Shown here piece by piece: positions 1 through 5,491 of a DNA stretch of 7,889 nucleotides. The stretch comes from Pseudomonadota bacterium (GTDB taxonomy: Bacteria; Pseudomonadota; Gammaproteobacteria; Xanthomonadales; Rhodanobacteraceae), in the NCBI GenBank assembly GCA_021798675.1, contig JAJZGE010000064.1, positions 1 through 7,889 on the forward strand, in the 5' to 3' direction. Under the pieces are notes generated by a model. It saw only the letters and a list, made by a program, of their open reading frames with translations. It had not been told where the DNA came from and made no database searches. Position 1 is the first letter of the stretch, and each line of letters begins with the position of its first letter. Both the position numbers and the translations under genes were made by a program.

Positions 1-116
1 GTGTCTCCATCGCGCCGAACGAGGCGGCCGTGCGCGAGCACGCACAGCCGGGCGGCTTTCCCGCCAACCGGGTGTCCGAAGTGACCGGCATGATCGATCC
101 CGCCACGGCCGGATAG
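1..116 (+). CDS. DUF4242-type small protein, C-terminal fragment
   Basis: This is the last 37 codons of a gene that begins outside the window, read from base 3 to the TAG at 114-116. The peptide contains APNEAAVREHAQPGGFPANR followed by VSEVTGMIDPATAG. The order 'apdEaaVreHa..gGFPa..v..v..vIDP.T' is what I recall for the DUF4242 family, small proteins typified by the nickel-binding Streptomyces protein SCO4226. Cellular role is not established for most members, and metal binding cannot be judged from this fragment. The gene ends 42 bp before the stop of the opposing transporter gene, and no clear terminator hairpin is visible between them. The family call rests on pattern memory from a short fragment. 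Confidence 0.62.
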   Translation, partial: VSIAPNEAAVREHAQPGGFPANRVSEVTGMIDPATAG

Positions 117-158
117 CTGCCGGTCCCTGGTGCATGGTGCCGCGCGCAGCGGCGGCGC

Positions 159-1034
159 TCACACCAGCTTCGCCCGCCGCCACCACGGCGTCACCCGCTC
201 CTCGCGCACCAGGGTGAACAGACCGGCGCCGAGGATCAGCGCGATACCGATCAGCATCGGCCAGTCCAGATGATCGCCGAACAGCCAGTAGCCGAAGCCG
301 ATCGCCCACAGCATCTGGCTGTACTGGGTCGGCGCGATGCGGTTGGCGGGCGCGCGCAGGGTGGCGAGCATCAGCAGCACGCCGGCGAGCCCGGAAAGCA
401 GGCCGTAGCCGGCCAGCAGGCCCCACTGGTGCAGGTCGGGCCAGCTGAACTGCGGCAGCATCAGCAGGCCGCCGAGCAGCAGCGGCCCGACCACGCTGGC
501 ACCGTACAGGCTGATGCGTTTTTCGTGCGGACCGGCCATGCGCAGGGCCACCACCGAGACGGCGCCTGACAGACCGCAGATGATCGCCGCCAGATGACCG
601 ATGCCCAGCTGGCGGAAGCCCGGACGCAGCACCACCAGCACGCCAAGAAAGCCGATGCATACCGCCGACCAGCGCCGCCAGCCGACGTGTTCCTTGAGAA
701 AGACCACCGACAGCAGCGTCACGAAGATCGGCATCAGGAAGATCAGCGCAAACACCTCGGCCATCGGCAACGCGGTGAAGGCGATCACGGCGGCGATGCT
801 GCAAATGGCTCCGGCGACGGCGCGCAACCACCACAGGGCCGGCCGGTTGGCCACCACCACGTCGCGCCAGCGCGCGTGCCTGCCCTTGATGAAGGGCAGC
901 GCGGCCAGGCCCAGCGTCGCGCCGAAGAACACTGCCTCGTAGACGGGCAGCGAACCGTGCAGCGACTTCACGAAGGCGTCGCTGATCGAGTAGGCCGCGT
1001 AGCAGGCGAAGCCCAGCAATACACCTTTGCGCAT
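159..1034 (-). CDS. EamA/DMT-superfamily inner-membrane transporter
   Basis: A 291-residue protein of the drug/metabolite transporter superfamily (EamA, COG0697), predicted to sit in the inner membrane with ten helices in two repeats of five. The first repeat ends in the typical block ALPMAEVFALIFLMPIFVTL (residues 88-107), then LKEHVGWRRW (113-122) and GFLGVLVVLRPG (128-139). The second ends in APANRIAPTQYSQMLWAIGF (228-247), YWLFGD (249-254) and a final helix at about 259-275. Length is normal for the family (about 290-300). The substrate cannot be told: members export amino acids, drugs and other metabolites. I chose the ATG at 1032-1034 because MRKGVLLGFACYAAYSISDA is a normal EamA first helix. 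The frame stays open upstream to 1421, but that part overlaps the opposing gcdH start and has no membrane character. A weak GGA lies about 10 bases before the ATG. It is divergent from gcdH across 187 bp. Confidence 0.9.
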   Translation of the reverse strand: MRKGVLLGFACYAAYSISDAFVKSLHGSLPVYEAVFFGATLGLAALPFIKGRHARWRDVVVANRPALWWLRAVAGAICSIAAVIAFTALPMAEVFALIFLMPIFVTLLSVVFLKEHVGWRRWSAVCIGFLGVLVVLRPGFRQLGIGHLAAIICGLSGAVSVVALRMAGPHEKRISLYGASVVGPLLLGGLLMLPQFSWPDLHQWGLLAGYGLLSGLAGVLLMLATLRAPANRIAPTQYSQMLWAIGFGYWLFGDHLDWPMLIGIALILGAGLFTLVREERVTPWWRRAKLV

Positions 1035-1138
1035 GGGGTTTCCAACAGGGAGGGAAGCCGACGAGACCGGCGCGGTCGCAGGGCAGGCTTCGGCGCGCCA
1101 TCGTCCCACAGGGGAGCGCCGGGCGCCCGATCCGGCGG

Positions 1139-1167
1139 CCGCTGGGTCCAGCGGTCGCGGTGACCGC
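1139..1167. promoter_or_regulatory. Two palindromes overlapping the gcdH -35 region
   Basis: Two adjacent inverted repeats lie in the divergent gap between the transporter and gcdH. The first is CCGCTGG-GT-CCAGCGG (1139-1154), with perfect 7-bp arms. The second is GCGGT-G-ACCGC (1157-1167), with perfect 5-bp arms centred on the putative -35 hexamer at 1160-1165. A site covering the -35 is where a repressor operator would lie. The region is very GC-rich, so short palindromes can arise by chance, and I recognise no named operator consensus. Confidence 0.25.
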
Positions 1168-1189
1168 CGCGGCCAGCGCCCGCTACAAT
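1160..1189 (+). promoter_or_regulatory. Sigma-70-type promoter of gcdH
   Basis: The -10 hexamer TACAAT (1184-1189) matches TATAAT at five of six positions. GTGACC (1160-1165) lies 18 bp upstream and matches TTGACA at four of six. Transcription would begin near 1196, leaving a leader of about 26 nt before the ATG at 1222. The AT-rich TACAATAA stands out from its GC-rich surroundings. GCTACAAT just before a start codon is, from memory, common in Xanthomonadales promoters. Confidence 0.6.
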
Positions 1190-1221
1190 AACCGGATTTC
1201 CCGCCCCTCACGGACCCGCCC

Positions 1222-2391
1222 ATGGCTGCCCGCCTCGACCCGCTCGATCTGTATGACGTCCGCTCGCTGCTCACCGACGAAGAACGCATGGTGCAGGACA
1301 CCGTCGGCCGCTTCGTCGACGAGAAGGTGCTGCCGATCATCGGCGACTGCTTCGAGCAGGGCCGCTTTCCGCAGGAGCTGATTCCGGAGATCGCCAGCCT
1401 CGGCCTGCTCGGTTCGACCATTCCCGAGGCCTACGGCGGCGCCGGCATGAACGCGGTCAGCTACGGCCTGATCTGCCAGGAGCTGGAACGCGGCGACTCG
1501 GGCCTGCGCAGCTTCGCCTCGGTGCAGAGCTCGCTGTGCATGTACCCGATCTTCGCCTACGGCAGCGAGGCGCAGCGCAAGCGCTACCTGCCGAAGATGG
1601 CGGCCGGCGAAGTAATCGGCTGCTTCGGCCTGACCGAGCCGCACGGTGGTTCCGATCCGGCCAACATGAAGACCCACGCGAAGCGCGACGGCGGCGACTG
1701 GGTCATCAACGGCGCCAAGATGTGGATCACCAACGGCAACCTGGCGCATATCGCGATCGTGTGGGCGCAGACCGAGGACGGCATCCAGGGCTTCGTGGTG
1801 CCGACCGACACCATCGGCTTCAAGGCGCAGGAAATCCACAAGAAGATGAGCCTGCGCGCCTCGGTCACCAGCGCGTTGTTCTTCGATGGCGTGCGCGTTC
1901 CCGACAGCGCACGCCTGCCCAACGCGAAGGGCCTGAAGGGGCCGCTCGGCTGCCTCAACCAGGCGCGCTACGGCATCACCTGGGGCCCGATCGGCGCGGC
2001 CCAGGCCTGCCTGAAGGAAGTGCTCGACTACACCGCCAGCCGCGTGATGTTCGGCCGCCCGCTGTCGGCCAACCAGGCGATCCAGCTGAAGCTGGCCGAC
2101 ATGGCCCGGCGCATCACCACGGCGCAGCTGCTGTCGCTGCAGCTCGGCCGGCTGAAGGATGCCGGGAAGCTGCAGCCGACCCAGGTGAGCCTGGCCAAGT
2201 GGAACAACGTGCGCATGGCCATCGACATCGCGCGCGAGTGCCGTGACGTGCTGGGCGGCGCGGGCATCACCACCGAGCACGGCGCGATCCGCCACGCACT
2301 GAACCTGGAGTCCGTGATCACCTACGAGGGCACCGAGACCGTGCACCAGCTGGTGGTGGGGCGCGAGCTGACCGGCATCAACGCGTTCTGA
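1222..2391 (+). CDS. gcdH: Glutaryl-CoA dehydrogenase
   Basis: A 389-residue FAD-dependent acyl-CoA dehydrogenase that oxidises and decarboxylates glutaryl-CoA to crotonyl-CoA in lysine, hydroxylysine and tryptophan catabolism. It is cytosolic, probably a tetramer, and passes electrons to electron-transfer flavoprotein. Diagnostic segments compare well with human GCDH from memory: SVQSSL (100-105), CFGLTEPHGGSDP (134-146), MSLRASVTSALFFDGVRVP (209-227), GCLNQARYGITWG (243-255), FGRPLSANQAIQLKLADM (277-294) and LGGAGITTEHGAIRHALNLE (344-363). Glu369 in ITYEGTETVH is the catalytic base. Arg96, just before SVQSSL, corresponds to the arginine that binds the substrate's terminal carboxylate and separates glutaryl-CoA dehydrogenases from other acyl-CoA dehydrogenases. 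Length is normal for a bacterial GcdH. The ATG is preceded only by a weak CGGA (1211-1214). A -10 box lies 33 bp upstream of the ATG. No electron-transfer or CoA-transferase gene is adjacent. Confidence 0.95.
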   Translation: MAARLDPLDLYDVRSLLTDEERMVQDTVGRFVDEKVLPIIGDCFEQGRFPQELIPEIASLGLLGSTIPEAYGGAGMNAVSYGLICQELERGDSGLRSFASVQSSLCMYPIFAYGSEAQRKRYLPKMAAGEVIGCFGLTEPHGGSDPANMKTHAKRDGGDWVINGAKMWITNGNLAHIAIVWAQTEDGIQGFVVPTDTIGFKAQEIHKKMSLRASVTSALFFDGVRVPDSARLPNAKGLKGPLGCLNQARYGITWGPIGAAQACLKEVLDYTASRVMFGRPLSANQAIQLKLADMARRITTAQLLSLQLGRLKDAGKLQPTQVSLAKWNNVRMAIDIARECRDVLGGAGITTEHGAIRHALNLESVITYEGTETVHQLVVGRELTGINAF

Positions 2392-2403
2392 CTTTTGTTA
2401 CTT

Positions 2404-2435
2404 CGCCCTTCGGGGGGAGAGGTGCCCGAAGGGCG
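2404..2435. repeat. Hairpin after gcdH, part of a repeat-like spacer
   Basis: Perfect 11-bp inverted repeat CGCCCTTCGGG (2404-2414) and CCCGAAGGGCG (2425-2435) with a 10-nt loop. It begins 12 bases after the gcdH stop, so it could limit 3' decay or read-through. It lacks the run of T expected of an intrinsic terminator on either strand. The loop contains GGGAGAGG, which recurs in the second hairpin of this spacer, suggesting a mosaic dispersed repeat. Confidence 0.5.
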
Positions 2436-2482
2436 GACACGGGTACGGGCGTGGCGTTGCGCGTCAGTCGAACCCTCGCCCC

Positions 2483-2507
2483 GCCCCTATCCCGGCGGGA
2501 GAGGGGC
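2483..2507. repeat. Palindromic unit of a dispersed intergenic repeat
   Basis: GCCCCTATCCC (2483-2493) pairs with GGGAGAGGGGC (2497-2507) around a GGC loop, with one mismatch in 11. Palindromes of the CCCCTCTCCC-GGGAGAGGGG type are, from memory, widespread in intergenic regions of GC-rich proteobacteria. The repeat call cannot be proven from one copy here. The shared GGGAGAGG at 2415-2422 and 2497-2504 links it to the previous hairpin. Confidence 0.45.
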
Positions 2508-2522
2508 TTCAAGGAGCCAACC

Positions 2523-2588
2523 ATGCACGTCGCCTGCATCCGCTGCGAAATCAGACGCGTGATCCTGCGCGCCCATGCCGACGCATGA
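2523..2588 (+). CDS. Possible 21-codon leader ORF coupled to the next gene
   Basis: This short ORF encodes MHVACIRCEI-RRVILRAHADA. AAGGAG (2511-2516) lies six bases before its ATG, the strongest Shine-Dalgarno site in front of any gene in the window. Its TGA (2586-2588) overlaps the next gene's start as ATGA, the classical arrangement for translational coupling. The following gene has no Shine-Dalgarno site of its own. Against it: the ORF is tiny, resembles no peptide I know, has no attenuator-like run of one amino acid, and starts right after the repeat at 2483-2507. It may simply be sequence trailing the repeat. Confidence 0.3.
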   Translation: MHVACIRCEIRRVILRAHADA

Positions 2589-3088
2589 TCCACGTCCCGC
2601 CCGCGCTGTTCGTCGCGCTCGCCGAGCTGGTGCCCGCGCTGCACGCGCACTGCGCCGGGCCGTGGTGCGTGATCGGCAGCGCCGCGGTGCGGCTGCTGGG
2701 TGCCGAGGTCGGCGTGGCGGATGTCGACGTGCTGGTTTCCCGTGCCGATGCCGACACCCTGGCCGCGCTCTGGGCCGACCGCTGCGACGCCGCCCAGGTG
2801 CCCGCCGATGGCGACCGCTTCCGCTCGCGCTTTGCGCGTTACCGCTTTCCCGGCTTGCCGGTGGAGCTGATGGGTGGGCTGGAAGTGTTCGGCGCCGATG
2901 GCTGGCAGCCGCTGCACATCCGCGAGACCGTCTGCGTCGGGCTGGCCGGCCTGCGCGTGCCGGTGCCGTCGATCGCCGAGCAGCTGCGGGTGCTGGCATG
3001 TTTTGCACGACCCAAGGATCATCAGCGCGCGGCGGTGCTTCGCGCGCTGCCGGTGGGAACGGCTTCAGCCGCGATGCTTCCCCACTGA
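2585..3088 (+). CDS. Nucleotidyltransferase-fold protein, function unknown
   Basis: A 167-residue soluble protein with the signature of the nucleotidyltransferase superfamily. A Gly-Ser pair sits in VIGSAAVRLLG (residues 29-39). The paired aspartates follow in VADVDVLVS (44-52; Asp46 and Asp48). A third carboxylate is in LPVELMGG (91-98; Glu94). That is the pattern hG[GS]-x(9-13)-Dh[DE]h plus h[DE]h, so the metal-binding triad looks complete and the protein may be an active NMP transferase. The C-terminal part, with VPSIAEQLRVLACFARPKDH (127-146), recalls the helical segment of stand-alone kanamycin-nucleotidyltransferase-like and antitoxin-type proteins. The substrate cannot be inferred, and no toxin partner is adjacent. 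The last 11 residues, VGTASAAMLPH, are encoded by a REP-like repeat that also supplies the stop, so the native C-terminus may have been replaced. The start is chosen for the ATGA overlap with the short upstream ORF. Confidence 0.72.
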   Translation: MIHVPPALFVALAELVPALHAHCAGPWCVIGSAAVRLLGAEVGVADVDVLVSRADADTLAALWADRCDAAQVPADGDRFRSRFARYRFPGLPVELMGGLEVFGADGWQPLHIRETVCVGLAGLRVPVPSIAEQLRVLACFARPKDHQRAAVLRALPVGTASAAMLPH

Positions 3089-3131
3089 TCCTGCCAAGGC
3101 ACAAGAGCATCGCGACTGAAGTCGCTCCCAC
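3053..3131. repeat. Inverted pair of REP-like elements
   Basis: Two 26-bp copies face each other across 27 bp, at 3053-3078 and, inverted, at 3106-3131. Read in the same direction they are GTGGGAACGGCTTCAG-CCGCGATGCT and GTGGGAGCGACTTCAG-TCGCGATGCT, differing at three positions. Each has a GTGG head followed by a small stem, CGGCT-TC-AGCCG or CGACT-TC-AGTCG. Two of the three differences form a compensatory pair (G-C replaced by A-T) that keeps the stem. A GTRG tetranucleotide plus an imperfect stem-loop, often in inverted pairs, is the definition of REPs mobilised by RAYT (TnpA-REP) transposases. No RAYT gene is in the window. The left copy lies inside the end of the nucleotidyltransferase gene. 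Confidence 0.8.
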
Positions 3132-3179
3132 CAGAAACCGGCAAGACCGACCCTTCCATCCTTCTTATCGATCACCACC

Positions 3180-5465
3180 ATGCCTCTCCCGTTTGCCATC
3201 AGCGCCCGCCACAAGGGCTTCAACCGCGCCGAGATTGTCGACCAGAACTTCACCGAGTTCGTGCAGCTGTGGCAGGGCGGCGTGCGCGTCGCACCGCAGG
3301 ACGATGCCCCGGTCCTGCCGGGCAGCGCGCTGGATGCGCGCGGCTTTCGCGAGCTGCTCGAATCGCAGCTGATCTCGCGCCATCTCGACCTGATGGCGCG
3401 CGTGCTGCGCGTGCAGAACAAGGTGTTCTACACCATCGGCTCCAGCGGCCATGAGGGCAATGCGATGGTGGCGCGGCTGACCCGCCATACCGATCCGGCG
3501 TTCCTGCACTACCGTTCCGGCGGCTTCATGGCCGAGCGCTTCCGCAAGCTTCCCGGCACCGATGGAAAACCGCGCGATCCGGTGGTCGACTCGGCGCTGT
3601 CGTTCGCCGCCAGCAAGGATGACCCGGCCTCCGGCGGCCGCCACAAGGTGTGGGGCAGCAAGCCGCTGTGGGTGCTGCCGCAGACCTCGACGATCGCCTC
3701 GCACCTGCCCAAGGCGCTGGGCACCGCGGTGGCGATCGAGCAGGCCCGGCGCATCGGCCACACGCTGCCGATTCCCGCCGACAGCATCACCATCTGCTCG
3801 TTCGGCGACGCCTCCAGCAACCATGCCAGCGCGCAGACCGCGTTCAACACGGCGGGCTGGACCGCGTACCAGCAGCTGCCGGCGCCGGTGCTGTTCGTGT
3901 GCGAGGACAACGGTATCGGCATCTCGGTGAAGACCCCCAGCGGCTGGATCGCCAACAATTACCGGCATCGCGCGGATCTGGATTACTTCTTTGCCGACGG
4001 CCTCGACCTGGCCGAGGGCTACGCGCAGGTACAGCGCGCGGTGGAGCATTGCCGCGGCACGCGCCGCCCGACTTTCCTGCATCTCAAGACCACCCGCGTG
4101 ATGGGCCATGCCGGCACCGACTTCGAGATCGAGTGGCGCAGCATCGAGGAGCTGTTCGCGGTGGAGGCGAGCGATCCGCTGCTGCGCTCGGCCGCCATCG
4201 CGCTGGAGTCCGGCCTGTACGGCAAGGACGAACTGCTGAAGCTGTACGAGGCCACCCGCAGGCGCTGCTTCGCCGCCGCCGAGGATGCCGACGCGCGGCC
4301 ACGACTCACCACGCTCGCCGACGTCATGCAACCGCTGGCGCCGTACACGCCCGCAGCCGTGCAGGCCGAGGCCACGCGCGCGGACTATGCCGAGACGCGG
4401 CTGGCAGTGTTCGGCGGCGCCGACAAGCTGCCGGAGAAACTGCCCCCGCGGCACCTGGCGATCCAGATCAACCAGGCGCTGCACGACCTGCTGGCGAAGT
4501 ATCCGCAGGCGCTGCTGTTCGGCGAGGACGTGGCGCAGAAGGGCGGCGTGTACACCGTCACCAAGGGCCTCAACAAGACCTTCAAGGGCAGCCGCGTATT
4601 CAACACGCTGCTGGACGAAACGATGATCCTGGGCCTGGCCCAGGGTTACGCCAACATGGGCATGCTGCCGATCCCGGAGATCCAGTACCTGGCGTATTTC
4701 CACAACGCCTGCGACCAGATCCGCGGTGAGGCGGCGTCGCTGCAGTTCTTCTCCAACGACCAGTACCGCAACCCGATGGTGCTGCGGATTGCATCGCTGG
4801 GTTATCAGAAAGGCTTCGGCGGCCATTTCCACAATGACAACTCGATCACCGCGCTGCGCGACATTCCCGGTCTGGTGGTCGGCTGCGCCAGCCGCGGCGA
4901 CGATGCGGCGATGATGCTGCGCACGCTGATGGCGCTGGCCAGGGTGGACGGCCGCGTGTGCGCCTTTCTTGAACCGATCGCGCTGTACATGACCAAGGAT
5001 CTTTACGAAGCCGGCGACGGCCTGTGGCAGTTCGACTATCCGGCGCCTGATCAGGCGATGACGCTGGGCGACGGTCGCGTCTACAACGAGTCCGCGAATG
5101 ACCTGGTGATCTTCACCTTCGGCAACGGCGTGCCGATGGCCTTGCGCGCGGCGCGCACCATCGAAGCCGAGCTGAAGTGGAAAGTGCGCGTGGTCGACCT
5201 GCGCTGGCTGGCGCCGCTCAACGACGCCTTCATCGCGGCGCAGGCGCGCACCGCCAGACGCATCCTGGTACTGGACGAGGGGCGCAAGAGCGCCGGCGTG
5301 GGTGAGGGCGTGATCACCGCGATCGTCGAGGGCGGTTCGGGCGCTACGCCGCTGCAGCGGGTGGTGGGCGCCGACACGTTCACGCCGCTGGCCGGCGCCG
5401 CCCTGCTGGTGCTGCCGGGCGAGGCCGAAGTGGTGGCGGCGGCACGCGCGCTGGCGGCGCGCTGA
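3180..5465 (+). CDS. Fused alpha-beta E1 of a 2-oxoacid dehydrogenase complex
   Basis: A 761-residue thiamine-diphosphate enzyme joining the usually separate E1 alpha and beta chains of a 2-oxoacid dehydrogenase complex. E1 decarboxylates a 2-oxoacid and transfers the acyl group to the lipoyl group of E2. The alpha part (about 50-370) has FYTIGSSGHEGNA (83-95), HYRSGGFMAE (110-119) and the cofactor/Mg motif from SFGDASSNHA (207-216) to CEDNGIGIS (241-249). The family's GDG...N appears as GDA...N, keeping Asp210 and Asn244. The beta part (about 424-615) starts AIQINQALHDLLAKYP and has LLFGEDVAQKGGVY (445-458; Glu449 is the expected cofactor-activating Glu) and FGGHFHNDNSITALRDIPGL (546-565). 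A transketolase C-terminal domain follows (about 625-755). Total length suits two fused chains with no internal stop. The ATG has no clear Shine-Dalgarno site. Substrate is uncertain: branched-chain 2-oxoacids are the usual annotation, while the nearby gcdH makes 2-oxoadipate a candidate. No E2 or E3 is adjacent. Confidence 0.88.
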   Translation: MPLPFAISARHKGFNRAEIVDQNFTEFVQLWQGGVRVAPQDDAPVLPGSALDARGFRELLESQLISRHLDLMARVLRVQNKVFYTIGSSGHEGNAMVARLTRHTDPAFLHYRSGGFMAERFRKLPGTDGKPRDPVVDSALSFAASKDDPASGGRHKVWGSKPLWVLPQTSTIASHLPKALGTAVAIEQARRIGHTLPIPADSITICSFGDASSNHASAQTAFNTAGWTAYQQLPAPVLFVCEDNGIGISVKTPSGWIANNYRHRADLDYFFADGLDLAEGYAQVQRAVEHCRGTRRPTFLHLKTTRVMGHAGTDFEIEWRSIEELFAVEASDPLLRSAAIALESGLYGKDELLKLYEATRRRCFAAAEDADARPRLTTLADVMQPLAPYTPAAVQAEATRADYAETRLAVFGGADKLPEKLPPRHLAIQINQALHDLLAKYPQALLFGEDVAQKGGVYTVTKGLNKTFKGSRVFNTLLDETMILGLAQGYANMGMLPIPEIQYLAYFHNACDQIRGEAASLQFFSNDQYRNPMVLRIASLGYQKGFGGHFHNDNSITALRDIPGLVVGCASRGDDAAMMLRTLMALARVDGRVCAFLEPIALYMTKDLYEAGDGLWQFDYPAPDQAMTLGDGRVYNESANDLVIFTFGNGVPMALRAARTIEAELKWKVRVVDLRWLAPLNDAFIAAQARTARRILVLDEGRKSAGVGEGVITAIVEGGSGATPLQRVVGADTFTPLAGAALLVLPGEAEVVAAARALAAR

Positions 5466-5491
5466 GGCTTGCCGCGGCGCGGGTCAGCCGC

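Noticed and set aside
1035..1421. Upstream extension of the EamA transporter frame to an ATG at 1421
   Set aside because: The extra 129 residues are Ser/Arg-rich with no membrane character and overlap the start of gcdH on the other strand; ATG 1034 begins a typical first helix.
1183..2346. 387-codon open frame on the minus strand opposite gcdH
   Set aside because: Shadow of gcdH; the translation is low complexity with no recognisable family.
2404..2435. Intrinsic terminator of gcdH
   Set aside because: The stem is perfect, but no T-run follows on either strand, so it is listed as a hairpin/repeat instead.
3140..3179. Promoter or Shine-Dalgarno site just before the E1 start
   Set aside because: TTATCGAT is AT-rich but matches no -10 at useful spacing, and no GGAG-like site is present; nothing supportable.
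3165..4832. 555-codon open frame on the minus strand opposite the E1 gene
   Set aside because: It is an antisense shadow caused by high GC at third codon positions of the E1 gene. The translation is Arg/Ala/Gly-rich with no domain, whereas the plus frame has all E1 motifs.
5466..5491. Bidirectional terminator between the convergent E1 and cyclase genes
   Set aside because: Only 26 bp of GC-rich sequence with no clean stem and no T-tract on either side.
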